The notes: generated by a model not told the origin, from the sequence alone. Counted from the first letter of the stretch, positions 1 through 7,863 are shown. The stretch is 64,000 nt of DNA from Hahella sp. CCB-MM4 (GCF_002260525.1 NZ_MRYI01000002.1:496001-560000), one strand, 5' to 3'. Numbers and translations are program-made.

Positions 1-13
1 TTGCTCTACTCAT
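1..13 (-). CDS. Possible start of pspC (cut by window edge)
   Basis: An ATG on the minus strand at 13 lies three bases after the pspB stop codon and opens a frame reading Met-Ser-Arg-Ala to the window edge. In the usual psp operon pspC follows pspB, so this may be its first codons. Only four codons are visible, so the call rests on gene order alone. Confidence 0.3.
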
Positions 14-15
14 GA

Positions 16-294
16 CTAGTGCTCCCTGGGTCTTTGGTCATCTTGCTGGTTATCCTGCTGGTTATCAAAGGTACGCCAGCCATCGTGTTCCGCATCCAAA
101 ATGGTCTCCAGTGTGACCACCCGCTTTTCCAATCGCTCAGCGATACGCAATGCATTATTCAGCAGCTCCTGCTCATCATTGGACAGACCTTTTCTGGCTT
201 TCGCCTGAGTCCAGTAGTGCAAAAGAAGCCACAATGGCGCAACGACCGACAGAAAGATTACCGCCGGGACAAAAAAGAAAGCCGTCAGGGACAT
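16..294 (-). CDS. pspB: Phage shock protein B
   Basis: This 92-residue protein has one N-terminal membrane helix (about residues 4-27) followed by a charged coiled-coil segment with a leucine-rich heptad pattern (about 38-70), the layout of PspB. PspB is an inner-membrane partner of PspC that senses envelope stress and draws PspA away from PspF. The gene starts at the last base of the pspA stop codon, so the two are co-transcribed and probably translationally coupled. It is longer than the E. coli protein (about 74 residues) because of a polar Asn-Gln-Gln-Asp tail. That tail is encoded by a 12-bp tandem repeat near positions 43-67. Confidence 0.93.
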   Translation of the reverse strand: MSLTAFFFVPAVIFLSVVAPLWLLLHYWTQAKARKGLSNDEQELLNNALRIAERLEKRVVTLETILDAEHDGWRTFDNQQDNQQDDQRPREH

Positions 295-971
295 TATTTT
301 TCACTCCTGTTTTCAGCGGCCATGCTTTCCTTCAGCTTGGCCAGCGCTTCGTTGACCTTATCGTCACGCTCCAATTCAGCGAACTCGTCCATTAAATTCC
401 TGGAGCGCCCCAGGTCTTCTGACTCAACCTGAGCCTCCATGTCGTCCATTTTGCGCTCATAGGTTTCAAATTTGTTGAACGCTTCTTCCAGCTTACTCCG
501 ATTACTGCTACGACGGATATCCATTCGTGAACGCACAGTCCGCTCACGTGCGACCAGAGATTTCTGCTTCGACTTGGCATCGTCCAACTTTTGCTGCAAT
601 TGCGCGATTTCTTCATCCAGAATCACCAATTGCTCTTCGATGCTTGTAATTTCCTGGCGGGCTATCTGCAGATTTTCCTCAATCAGGTCTTTTTCTGCGA
701 GGGCAGCACGGGCCAGATCCTCCCTCTCTTTACTCAACGCCAGGCGCGCCTTGCCTTCCCACTTTTCAGCCTCCTGCTGAAGAAACTGTACTCGACGCTC
801 AAGCTCTTTACGGTCTGCGATCACCCTCGCAGAGGTTGTTCGTACTTCGATCAGGGTCTCTTCCATTTCCTGAATCATCATCCGAATCATTTTGGCGGGA
901 TCTTCTGCCCGGTCCAGCAATGCTGTGATATTAGCGTTAATAATGTCGCCAAAACGAGAAAAAATACCCAT
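294..971 (-). CDS. pspA: Phage shock protein A
   Basis: The 225-residue protein begins with the Met-Gly-Ile-Phe-Ser-Arg amphipathic helix that binds stressed membranes. Almost all the rest is long coiled coil, as expected for the PspA/IM30 (ESCRT-III-like) family. PspA binds and inhibits PspF in the cytoplasm and, under stress, assembles on the inner membrane to limit proton leakage. The gene is divergent from pspF and upstream of pspB. A sigma-54 promoter at 1043-1058 reads toward it, matching the known control in which PspF and sigma-54 activate pspA. A second PspA-family gene lies at 10447-11145. Confidence 0.96.
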   Translation of the reverse strand: MGIFSRFGDIINANITALLDRAEDPAKMIRMMIQEMEETLIEVRTTSARVIADRKELERRVQFLQQEAEKWEGKARLALSKEREDLARAALAEKDLIEENLQIARQEITSIEEQLVILDEEIAQLQQKLDDAKSKQKSLVARERTVRSRMDIRRSSNRSKLEEAFNKFETYERKMDDMEAQVESEDLGRSRNLMDEFAELERDDKVNEALAKLKESMAAENRSEK

Positions 972-1042
972 GGACAGTCTCCTTACGTTGCTCGTGATTT
1001 AGTGATATCTAAGAATATTCGGCACAGTCGTTACCCCGTATG

Positions 1043-1058
1043 AGCGATTCCCATGCCA
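1043..1058 (-). promoter_or_regulatory. Sigma-54 promoter of pspAB
   Basis: On the minus strand this reads TGGCAT-N5-TCGCT, two changes from the -24/-12 consensus TGGCAC-N5-TTGCT, with exact spacing. It would start transcription near 1031, about 60 bases before pspA. The region between it and pspF (1059-1183) is where PspF enhancer sites would be expected. I do not see a clear inverted repeat there. Confidence 0.75.
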
Positions 1059-1183
1059 ACTCCCGCGATCGCCTGTCATCAGTGTCCTTTGATCATTCAA
1101 CAGTTCTTCCAACTAACAAATATAATTGTCATTATGGCTAATATATGGTTATTTAAACGATTATTTAGCTATTATTGACACAT

Positions 1184-2203
1184 ATGGAAACACATCGTCA
1201 GCCTTTAATAGGCAGTTCGGAAATCCTCCATCTTGTCCTGGAACAGGTGTCTCAGGTTGCTCCATTAAACCGCCCCGTTCTAGTTATTGGTGAGCGGGGC
1301 ACTGGTAAGGAGCTGATAGCTGAGCGCTTGCATTTTCTGTCCCGCCGGTGGGAACAGCCCTACCTGCAGGTGAATTGTGCGGCCATGAATGAAAACCTCC
1401 TGGAGTCTGAACTATTCGGACATGAGGCAGGAGCCTATACAGGTGCGGTCAAAAACCGGGCCGGGCTGTTTGAGCGAGCGGACGGCGGCACACTGTTTCT
1501 CGATGAGCTGGCGACAGCCTCGCTTCCCATTCAGGAGAAGCTGCTCCGTATCATCGAATACGGCCGCTTCGAAAGACTTGGGGGCAACAAAACCCTGCAA
1601 GTAGATGTCCGGGTGATTGCCGCGACCAATGAAGACCTTCCCAGTCTGGCGAGAGACAACAGATTCAGAAGCGATCTTCTGGATAGGCTGGCGTTTGATG
1701 TCATCAATATTCCTCCACTTCGATATCGTATGGAGGACATCCCCGAACTGGCCGATCATTTTGCACAGAAAATGTGTCGGGAACTTGGACACAACTGGTT
1801 TGCAGGATTCACAGCCCACGCTCAGAAAGAATTGATGGACTATCATTGGCCCGGCAACGTCCGGGAACTTAAGAATGTGGTGGAGCGTAGTGTCTATCGT
1901 AATCCCGAACCGGAGGAGCCCATCGGGCAAATCATTCTGGATCCATTTATCACACCCTGGAGAGATACTGACACTAGGCTTCCAGCGAGCCCTGTAGTGA
2001 AAGCAGAAGAGTCATCGATACCAGAAACACTCGATCTACGCGGCAAGATTGCAGAATTTGAACGTCGACTTATTTCCGAAACACTGCAAAAGAACCAGTT
2101 CAATCAGCGTCGTACGGCGAAAGCACTTGGCTTAACCTACCATCAGCTCCGCGCCGCCTTCAGGAAGTATCCAGATATATTGAAAGGGGAGAACAATGAG
2201 TAG
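1184..2203 (+). CDS. pspF: Psp operon sigma-54 activator PspF
   Basis: This is an enhancer-binding protein with an AAA+ domain at the N-terminus and no receiver domain, as in PspF. Visible motifs are Walker A GERGTGKE, the sigma-54 contact loop as GAYTGA (the common form is GAFTGA; Tyr is tolerated in this family), Walker B GGTLFLDE, and a C-terminal Fis-type helix-turn-helix around TAKALGLTYHQLR. It activates sigma-54 RNA polymerase at pspA and is held inactive by PspA. The frame is open from a TTG at 1175. I chose ATG 1184 because it gives the same seven residues before the conserved Leu-Ile-Gly as the E. coli protein has before Leu-Leu-Gly. Confidence 0.95.
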   Translation: METHRQPLIGSSEILHLVLEQVSQVAPLNRPVLVIGERGTGKELIAERLHFLSRRWEQPYLQVNCAAMNENLLESELFGHEAGAYTGAVKNRAGLFERADGGTLFLDELATASLPIQEKLLRIIEYGRFERLGGNKTLQVDVRVIAATNEDLPSLARDNRFRSDLLDRLAFDVINIPPLRYRMEDIPELADHFAQKMCRELGHNWFAGFTAHAQKELMDYHWPGNVRELKNVVERSVYRNPEPEEPIGQIILDPFITPWRDTDTRLPASPVVKAEESSIPETLDLRGKIAEFERRLISETLQKNQFNQRRTAKALGLTYHQLRAAFRKYPDILKGENNE

Positions 2204-2274
2204 AAAGGGGAAACCGACTGAAAAGAAACGATAGACAGCCAAAATTGAAAGCTGCCAGGACGACATAGCGGCAG

Positions 2275-3396
2275 TCAATATCGCTCTACCTCGTAACCTC
2301 CCTTACCGTTTCTCTTCGCCCGATACATTGCATTATCCGCTGAAACATAGATCCGTTTCATATCCTGTCGTTGCGCTTCAAAGGCGATTCCGATGCTGGT
2401 AGAGAGCCGTATTATCTGTCCCTCAATATTCAAAGGGTTAGTGGCGATCTGGTGCAGCACCAAGCGTGCCAGTTGTTCAACTTTCCGAATCGTGATCACG
2501 GGGCAAAACACACAAAACTCATCGCCTCCCATACGACCGAAAATGGCTCGCTCGGGCAGCAAAGGTTGTACCAGCGTCACCATATGCCGGATAGCATCAT
2601 CTCCAACAGAATGCCCCCACCGGTCATTGATTTTCTTAAAGTCATCAATATCAAACAGTATCAAAGCACATGAGTCTCCTGGACTCAGCGCTTCCATATT
2701 TACATTGACCAGATACTCAAACTCTCTTCGATTCAATATGCCCGTCAGATCATCGTGGCTTGCCAGATGAGCCAGTTTACGTTGCACACTGATGGTATCG
2801 GACACAAACAAATAAGCCGTGAAACCAAGTAGTACAGCGGTGTCCAGGAAAACTGAGGAAAACATTGATCTTTGCTGGGCTTCGTCAAGAACGATCAATG
2901 GCACACCGTCCCACTTTATCACTAGATGGAACAACCCCGTGGTGACAAGCAAGATAACATAGCGATGTAACTGCTGATGCGTTGGCCACAGCAAAAAGGC
3001 GATGGGAAAAACAATAAGCAGGTGCCATATAACACCGGATTCTGGGCCGAATAGATAAGTTGATGAAAAGCAGATATCAAACCAGAAAACCACGCATATC
3101 CATACTTTGGCAAACTTTTGCAGATGGTGGTAATTCCATAACAGCGTGCAAACGTATCCGAGACACACCAATCCCAGGTATTCAACATTAAAGCCAATAT
3201 CAATAGGAAATTCGATGGTTTGAAACAGGCCGTTCAAGACAGTGAGCGGAATGGCCAGCAAAGCCAGGAGATTGGTTATACGGGTTGAGTGGGTCTCTGT
3301 TGCATTCAGATTATCTGTACCAATAAGCAGTATTTGCCTTAACAATGACTGCAGCCGGCCTCGGGAGAGAGAAATCGCCTGACCTATCATCAGCAT
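2275..3396 (-). CDS. Membrane-bound diguanylate cyclase (GGDEF)
   Basis: The 373-residue protein has about six hydrophobic helices in its first 200 residues, forming a membrane sensor region. A C-terminal GGDEF domain carries an intact GGDEF motif at residues 290-294, with the preceding FDIDDFKKIND segment that holds metal and substrate residues. It should make cyclic di-GMP from two GTP on the cytoplasmic face. The inhibitory RxxD site is absent: the residues in that place read Pro-Glu-Arg-Ala, so product feedback by that route is unlikely. I do not recognise the sensor family. It is a single gene, convergent with pspF. Confidence 0.9.
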   Translation of the reverse strand: MLMIGQAISLSRGRLQSLLRQILLIGTDNLNATETHSTRITNLLALLAIPLTVLNGLFQTIEFPIDIGFNVEYLGLVCLGYVCTLLWNYHHLQKFAKVWICVVFWFDICFSSTYLFGPESGVIWHLLIVFPIAFLLWPTHQQLHRYVILLVTTGLFHLVIKWDGVPLIVLDEAQQRSMFSSVFLDTAVLLGFTAYLFVSDTISVQRKLAHLASHDDLTGILNRREFEYLVNVNMEALSPGDSCALILFDIDDFKKINDRWGHSVGDDAIRHMVTLVQPLLPERAIFGRMGGDEFCVFCPVITIRKVEQLARLVLHQIATNPLNIEGQIIRLSTSIGIAFEAQRQDMKRIYVSADNAMYRAKRNGKGGYEVERY

Positions 3397-3633
3397 CTGA
3401 ATACCTACACGTTAATGCCGGCCACGATCCGCGTTCGCCCAACACAGCTATAAACAACGTCTATTGCTTCAATCCAGCTCAATAGTAAGAAAGAACATTT
3501 GCGTCTGGCTATGAACTAAACGTCCACCCAACGCCAAATACGACATTTAATCCCATTTCGGAGAGATAAAAAACTGGAGATTTGTAAAAGAAAGTAGAAT
3601 AAAGCGAGGGGGAGATCGGCCTCCCATCAGCCA

Positions 3634-3828
3634 CTATGGCAGATCGATTGACTTCAATATGAGAGGAAAGAGAAAAGAAGACCAGTCCCGGGACTGTGCC
3701 CGGGTCTGCTCCTTCAGTTGACGTTTATCCTTCGAGCGTTTTGCGCTGTTGGATTTCTGATGAACACCTCCCTTACGCATGATAGGACTGCATGCGTGCG
3801 GATTGCGTTTTTTAACCTGATTTGCCAT
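3634..3828 (-). CDS. Small basic conserved protein
   Basis: This 64-residue protein is very rich in Lys, Arg and Gln. Its N-terminal half (Lys-Lys-Arg-Asn-Pro-His-Ala ... Met-Arg-Lys-Gly-Gly-Val-His-Gln-Lys-Ser) matches my memory of a family of short, basic, uncharacterised gammaproteobacterial proteins. A GGAG ribosome site sits about seven bases before the ATG. It begins 10 bases after the stop of the 313-residue gene downstream of rtcB, so all three may share a transcript. The positive charge would suit RNA or ribosome binding, but that is inference. Confidence 0.65.
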   Translation of the reverse strand: MANQVKKRNPHACSPIMRKGGVHQKSNSAKRSKDKRQLKEQTRAQSRDWSSFLFPLILKSIDLP

Positions 3829-3838
3829 GTCTATTCTC

Positions 3839-4780
3839 CTATAGATTTAATACAAACCACTTTTTGTACTTCAATTTTTTCCACATCCTGCGCACCTCTT
3901 TATGGGTGACAACAAACTGTGGACCCTGATCTGTTTCTTCGAAACAGAACTTCTTCGGCAACTCGGTATACAAAGACCTTGGGGGTCCCCGACGACCGAT
4001 ATGCTTCAGAGACTTACCGGTTTCATAGCTGTGATAAAAAATGGTTTTAAAACCCAGCTCATCACGAATGAAACTCACTGCAGCCGTCAGCATTGCTTCA
4101 GCCCATTGCTCCGTATGGCTTGTCAGCACCCTTTCGTAGTAGGTGCACATACGCCCGACATCCAATTCATCACTCCAAAGCTTAAAGGTATTCTTCTTGG
4201 CCTTTCGAGCTTCAGTGGCATCTTTAAATGCATCCCTGGCTTCCCGAATCCAGTCAGTCTGAATTTCCTCAATGAGCGCAACACCCTCGTTGAAGTCCAG
4301 GTCAATTCTGGCCCATGCCAACGTATTACGCTTCCCCCGGTGAACCGGGTGACTGTAGAACTCGAAATGGTCGAAGTCCTTACCGAACAAACAACGGTAT
4401 TCATGGTCATGCTCATTACTGAAATTCATTTGCAGCACCAGATTCCATCCCGGAACTGACGTCTGATTCCAATGAAAATCCGTCAGACCTCCCCACTTGT
4501 CTACCGTCAGCACGTATGGTTTGGACACTTCAGGCCAGATGGCAGCAAATTCATTCGCCATCACCGGTCGGTTTCCAGCCTGGCTGACTAATGGCTTGCA
4601 CACGGTTTTTTGTAGCAGTTTCGCAAAACGACAACGCTTTAATTCCCCTACCGTCCGGGGACCTCTTTCTTCCAGCTCTTTCTGTAGAAGGTAAGGCGCA
4701 TAGCGGTCTTTAAAGTACCAGAATAAAGTCCGCTCCTTTGGCAAAGAGCCCATTACCTCCCTGATCATATTGAGTTCCAT
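3839..4780 (-). CDS. RtcB-linked protein with EIQTDW motif
   Basis: The 313-residue soluble protein has no signal peptide or membrane helix and I cannot name its function. Its middle part has the motif Ile-Glu-Glu-Ile-Gln-Thr-Asp-Trp (about residue 170). About 60 residues later comes a helix and strand reading WAEAMLTAAVSFIRDELGF, then a hydrophobic strand and Tyr-Glu-Thr-Gly. This order resembles the EIQSDW region I recall from large polyvalent proteins of phages and conjugative elements, here as a stand-alone chromosomal gene. Start at 4780 has only a weak ribosome site; an alternative start at 4750 follows AGGGAGG too closely. It lies about 200 bases after rtcB in the same direction. Confidence 0.75.
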   Translation of the reverse strand: MELNMIREVMGSLPKERTLFWYFKDRYAPYLLQKELEERGPRTVGELKRCRFAKLLQKTVCKPLVSQAGNRPVMANEFAAIWPEVSKPYVLTVDKWGGLTDFHWNQTSVPGWNLVLQMNFSNEHDHEYRCLFGKDFDHFEFYSHPVHRGKRNTLAWARIDLDFNEGVALIEEIQTDWIREARDAFKDATEARKAKKNTFKLWSDELDVGRMCTYYERVLTSHTEQWAEAMLTAAVSFIRDELGFKTIFYHSYETGKSLKHIGRRGPPRSLYTELPKKFCFEETDQGPQFVVTHKEVRRMWKKLKYKKWFVLNL

Positions 4781-4871
4781 AGTGATATCTCAATCTCAGA
4801 TTTTCTAAGTCAGTTTCATCTCGAATTTTTTTGCCTGACCGCTTAGGTAAGGCGTTGCGATACAAACGCAT
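4710..4871 (-). CDS. Possible small ORF overlapping the EIQTDW gene start
   Basis: An ATG at 4871 has a good ribosome site (GGAGAA, about six bases upstream) and opens a 53-codon frame that is basic at its N-terminus (Met-Arg-Leu-Tyr-Arg-Asn-Ala-Leu-Pro-Lys-Arg). It overlaps the first 71 bases of the 313-residue gene in another frame. It could be a leader peptide whose translation opens the next gene, or a true N-terminus separated from that gene by a frameshift. It could also be chance. Confidence 0.25.
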   Translation of the reverse strand: MRLYRNALPKRSGKKIRDETDLENLRLRYHYGTQYDQGGNGLFAKGADFILVL

Positions 4872-4976
4872 GGAATTTCTCCTGCAATTAACGTTAATTC
4901 CCACTAGGGCTTACGAATCCCATAAGCCCACGGGCATGACAACTTGCTCAAACAAACCATGTTGAACATTTTCATT

Positions 4977-6185
4977 TCATCCCTTTACGCACAGAACCTG
5001 TTTCAGCTCATGCACTACTTCCACCAAATCACTTTGATGCTCCATCACCTTATCTATATCTTTGTAAGCACCAGGAATTTCATCGAGAACTCCTTTATCC
5101 TTTCGACACTCAACTCCGTGAGTCTGAGCCTCCAGATCCTGGCGCGAGAATTTCTGCAATGCCGCAGACCGGCTCATTTTTCGTCCCGCTCCATGAGAGC
5201 ATGAACAGAAGGATTCCGGATTTCCCTTTCCTCGAACAATGTAGGATTTTGCCCCCATGCTGCCCGGAATGATGCCAAGCTGCCCTTCCCTCGCACTGAT
5301 AGCCCCCTTCCGTGTCACATAGACATCCGCGCCGAAATGATGCTCTTTCTGCACGTAGTTGTGGTGACAGTTGATGGCTTCGCAGGTCAACCGAAAATCC
5401 GGCAGAAACGGTTGAATAGCCCGCAATACCAGATTCAGCATTTCCTGCCGGTTTATCCGGGCATATTCCTGGGCCCAGTTAACCGCTTCCACGTAATCAT
5501 GGAAGTGTTCGCTACCTTCCTGAAAATAGGACAAATCTTTATCTGGCAAATTCGCCTGATGCCGACTCATGTCCTTCCTGGCGCGCTCAATAAAGAAACG
5601 TCCAATAGCGTTACCAATCCCGCGACTACCGGAGTGCAACATGATCCACACATCCTTGCTTTGATCGATACACAGTTCGATAAAGTGGTTACCACCTCCC
5701 AGTGTGCCGAGCTGTCTTAACCAGGTTTCTCTGGGCCGACGCAACATCTTGCTCAGCTTGCTGTGTTTCTCCAGAAGCACGTCGATACCATGAGATAGCT
5801 CTTTACTGGCCGCATGCCGGGAAGATACCAACTTATGCGAAGCATTCCCCACCGGTACTGCTCGCTCTATAGCAAGACGCAACGGTTTCAGGTTATCAGG
5901 CAACTGGCTGCTTTTAAGTGACAGCCGCACTGCATTCATCCCACAACCGATATCCACTCCTACTGCGGCAGGAATAATGGCGTTACGGGTCGGGATGACA
6001 GATCCCACCGTAGCTCCAATACCGGCATGTACGTCCGGCATCGCGGCGATGTGTGAGTGAATAATCGGTAACTGAGACAGATTTTTCAGCTGCGTCAGCG
6101 CTCTAAAGTCCACATCTGCCGTATAGATTTTGACGGGATGTGCACCACCATCTCTGGATTTATTTAATTCAATGTAAACAGGCAT
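4977..6185 (-). CDS. rtcB: RNA-splicing ligase RtcB
   Basis: RtcB joins RNA ends bearing a 2',3'-cyclic phosphate or 3'-phosphate to a 5'-hydroxyl, using GTP and manganese, in RNA repair and healing. The 402-residue protein is close in length and sequence to the E. coli one (408). Visible motifs are GVDIGCGM with the metal-binding Cys, GGGNHFIE, HSGSRG, INCHHNYVQKE, and SCSHGAGR, which holds the guanylylated His. A ribosome site AAGGA lies just before ATG 6185. The gene has neither rtcA nor the sigma-54 activator rtcR beside it in this window. Two uncharacterised genes follow it instead. Confidence 0.96.
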   Translation of the reverse strand: MPVYIELNKSRDGGAHPVKIYTADVDFRALTQLKNLSQLPIIHSHIAAMPDVHAGIGATVGSVIPTRNAIIPAAVGVDIGCGMNAVRLSLKSSQLPDNLKPLRLAIERAVPVGNASHKLVSSRHAASKELSHGIDVLLEKHSKLSKMLRRPRETWLRQLGTLGGGNHFIELCIDQSKDVWIMLHSGSRGIGNAIGRFFIERARKDMSRHQANLPDKDLSYFQEGSEHFHDYVEAVNWAQEYARINRQEMLNLVLRAIQPFLPDFRLTCEAINCHHNYVQKEHHFGADVYVTRKGAISAREGQLGIIPGSMGAKSYIVRGKGNPESFCSCSHGAGRKMSRSAALQKFSRQDLEAQTHGVECRKDKGVLDEIPGAYKDIDKVMEHQSDLVEVVHELKQVLCVKG

Positions 6186-6209
6186 ACATTTTTCCTTGCC
6201 CTGGAATCA

Positions 6210-6257
6210 GTCTGACGCTTATTTCGGGCCGAGCGAGTCCCCGGCCGGTAGTCAGAC
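6210..6257 (-). promoter_or_regulatory. Two-tier hairpin in the rtcB 5' leader
   Basis: Outer arms GTCTGAC (6210-6216) and GTCAGAC (6251-6257) enclose inner arms GGCCG (6227-6231) and CGGCC (6242-6246) around a 10-base loop. It ends 24 bases before the rtcB start codon, so it would be in the mRNA leader. A regulatory role is inference. Confidence 0.45.
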
Positions 6258-6347
6258 CAATTTCAATGAGAAAACAAACCGCCTAACGCGGTATATGAGA
6301 GCCTGGTTCGAGGGTTATTAACGAAGACTGGAAATTCAGCCCTAAAA

Positions 6348-6388
6348 CGAAAAAACCCTGGCAGATCACTCGGCCAGGGCTTCTTTGG
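6348..6388 (-). terminator. Intrinsic terminator between lysE-type gene and rtcB
   Basis: Arms CCCTGGC (6356-6362) and GCCAGGG (6373-6379) around a 10-base loop are followed on the minus strand by a run of six T. It would end transcripts of the lysE-type gene before rtcB, or act as an attenuator if the rtcB promoter lies upstream of it. The plus-strand tail is less T-rich. Confidence 0.75.
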
Positions 6389-6395
6389 GATTCCT

Positions 6396-6444
6396 GACTC
6401 GAAAGGCTCTTGTTTTGCCTTTCAAGTCGAGACACTTGAAAGGC
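6396..6444 (-). repeat. Three mutually pairing 12-base copies
   Basis: Segments 6396-6407, 6417-6428 and 6434-6444 are versions of one sequence in alternating orientation. The central copy can pair with either neighbour: the 6434-6444 side is perfect over 11 bases, and the 6396-6407 side has one mismatch. The two hairpins exclude each other, as in attenuators. They lie just upstream of the terminator at 6348-6388 in the minus direction. Confidence 0.5.
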
Positions 6445-6446
6445 GT

Positions 6447-6482
6447 TTAGTTGAAATCGTTAACTTGTTGAACTAAATACAC
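6447..6482 (-). CDS. Candidate 11-codon leader peptide
   Basis: A GTG at 6482, nine bases after AAGGAGG (6498-6492), opens a frame for Met-Tyr-Leu-Val-Gln-Gln-Val-Asn-Asp-Phe-Asn and then stop. It ends three bases before the alternative hairpins. The ribosome site is strong, but so short a frame can arise by chance and no residue type is clearly over-represented. Confidence 0.2.
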   Translation of the reverse strand: MYLVQQVNDFN

Positions 6483-6646
6483 TTTCAAATGCCTCCTTCA
6501 TAACTGTTTGCAGGTGACGATTGTCACGATTGATCTAAATAATGGCCGCCTATGATATGGATCGTTATTCAGAAAGCAACCTTTTATTTAAACCAATCTC
6601 TTATAACGTGAGATGTTTTAATAATTGGTATCGATTATTTTCAATA

Positions 6647-7267
6647 TCAGCGCTCCATTCCGGCAGCCACAATTCCACATCCGATCAGCATTCCTCCTGA
6701 CAGTTTCTGCACACATAGCTGTCCACGAGGGCTACTCAGAAATACTCGGGCAGCCTTTGCCAGCATTGTATACATCACCAGAATAACAAACACGATCAGC
6801 AGGAATACCGGACCCAACATCAGTAATTGGGGAATAGCCGGTAATTCGGGATCAAGGAATTGAGGGAAAAATGCGATAAAGAAACTAATAATTTTGGGGT
6901 TCAGCATCGTCGTGGCAAATCCCTGCACAAAGCTTCCTGGAGTTGATGTTGCCAGGCGCTCAGAACCATTTTCATTCTCAGAGGAATTGACGCTGTTGGA
7001 CGAGAGCAGCTGGCGAATGCCCAAATACACCAGGTAGGCAACTCCACACCATTTCACCAGAGTAAATGCCAGCGCCGACGAATATAACAAAGCACCGATG
7101 CCGGACAATGTCAGGATCAGCAACAGCGCATCAGCAACAACGACACCAAAACTCGACAATATCCCCGCAGAGACACCCCTTTGCAGAGTGTTCATAATGA
7201 CAACCAGCATTGAAGGCCCAGGCATCAACGTAATCAGTATCGACGCTACAATAAAACCAAGCCACAT
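6647..7267 (-). CDS. LysE/RhtB family exporter
   Basis: The 206-residue protein has about six hydrophobic segments and the family N-terminal pattern (ITLMPGPSMLVVI followed by a Gly-rich region). These inner-membrane carriers export amino acids or similar metabolites using the proton gradient; the substrate cannot be read from sequence. It follows the DUF2000 gene on the same strand, and both are divergent from a LysR regulator at 7905. This suggests that the LysR controls export in response to substrate, like the LysE/LysG arrangement. Confidence 0.88.
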   Translation of the reverse strand: MWLGFIVASILITLMPGPSMLVVIMNTLQRGVSAGILSSFGVVVADALLLILTLSGIGALLYSSALAFTLVKWCGVAYLVYLGIRQLLSSNSVNSSENENGSERLATSTPGSFVQGFATTMLNPKIISFFIAFFPQFLDPELPAIPQLLMLGPVFLLIVFVILVMYTMLAKAARVFLSSPRGQLCVQKLSGGMLIGCGIVAAGMER

Positions 7268-7335
7268 GATTCTACCCTCTTATTTGTTTTGCCTTATCCC
7301 TTCTCTGATTCACCTTATCTTTTTATCTTATCTCT

Positions 7336-7770
7336 TTACCTCAGTAGCCCCAGATTGCCCGTATACCGGTTTACCAGTTTCTTGCTGCCGTATAGAGCAA
7401 TTCCGAGATACTCAATTTCTTCGGGCAACGTTTCGCTCAAACGTTCCTGATACTCTTGATTGCTGCGCGTATTCAGGGTGTCACTGGTTAGATCCACCAC
7501 CAGTAACTCTGGCTCGTGTTCACGGATTGCTGCACGAAGTTGATTAAGGAGTTCGCCGGTTCCTTTCAATACCGGCATCGCCATTTTGGTAATGCCTATA
7601 TGGGGAAGCCCCGCACCATCTGTCATATCCGTCCCTATGAGTTCAGGCTTCAGTTTCCCCAATGTCAGGGAAAGCACCGCTGTGGCATTGGCCATCAGTC
7701 CAACAGGCAACGACTGATCCACTACGATGGCCCATTTATTATCAGAAGTATGTGATGTGATTTCCGGCAT
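7336..7770 (-). CDS. DUF2000 family protein
   Basis: This 144-residue soluble protein has the DUF2000 signature: Lys-Trp-Ala-Ile-Val-Val-Asp near the start, a segment reading LTLGKLKPELIG, and GLPHIGIT followed by Met-Pro-Val-Leu-Lys. Its biochemical function is not established as far as I know. It is often found next to LysE-type exporters and AraC or LysR regulators, as here, so a role tied to an amino acid or small metabolite is plausible. Confidence 0.85.
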   Translation of the reverse strand: MPEITSHTSDNKWAIVVDQSLPVGLMANATAVLSLTLGKLKPELIGTDMTDGAGLPHIGITKMAMPVLKGTGELLNQLRAAIREHEPELLVVDLTSDTLNTRSNQEYQERLSETLPEEIEYLGIALYGSKKLVNRYTGNLGLLR

Positions 7771-7863
7771 CGGATCCTCTGCTTATTCCCAAATATGGTT
7801 AAGGGTTATTTGATGCCATTACTCTATCGGTGAAACCAAAGATTGATAATATGGGTTAATTGA

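Larger units (their letters stand above)
6186..6646 (-). other. Structured intergenic region before rtcB
   Basis: This 461-base gap lies between the lysE-type gene and rtcB, both read on the minus strand. In that direction it holds an AAGGAGG site with an 11-codon ORF (6447-6482), three copies of a 12-base sequence that can pair in alternative ways (6396-6444), a strong intrinsic terminator (6348-6388), a small hairpin with arms ACCGC/GCGGT near 6278-6292, and a two-tier hairpin (6210-6257) ending 24 bases before rtcB. An inverted repeat GTGAC-gatt-GTCAC is at 6514-6527. Other than the 11-codon candidate there is no supported coding gene. Confidence 0.6.

Noticed and set aside
3902-4459. 185-codon plus-strand frame
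   Set aside because: Antisense to the EIQTDW gene, with no start signal or domain. The minus-strand gene has a better composition and motif.
6186-6320. tRNA-like element near rtcB (a GGTTCGA segment near 6305)
   Set aside because: RtcB loci can carry tRNA-like RNAs, but I could not build a cloverleaf here; only the T-loop-like heptamer is present.
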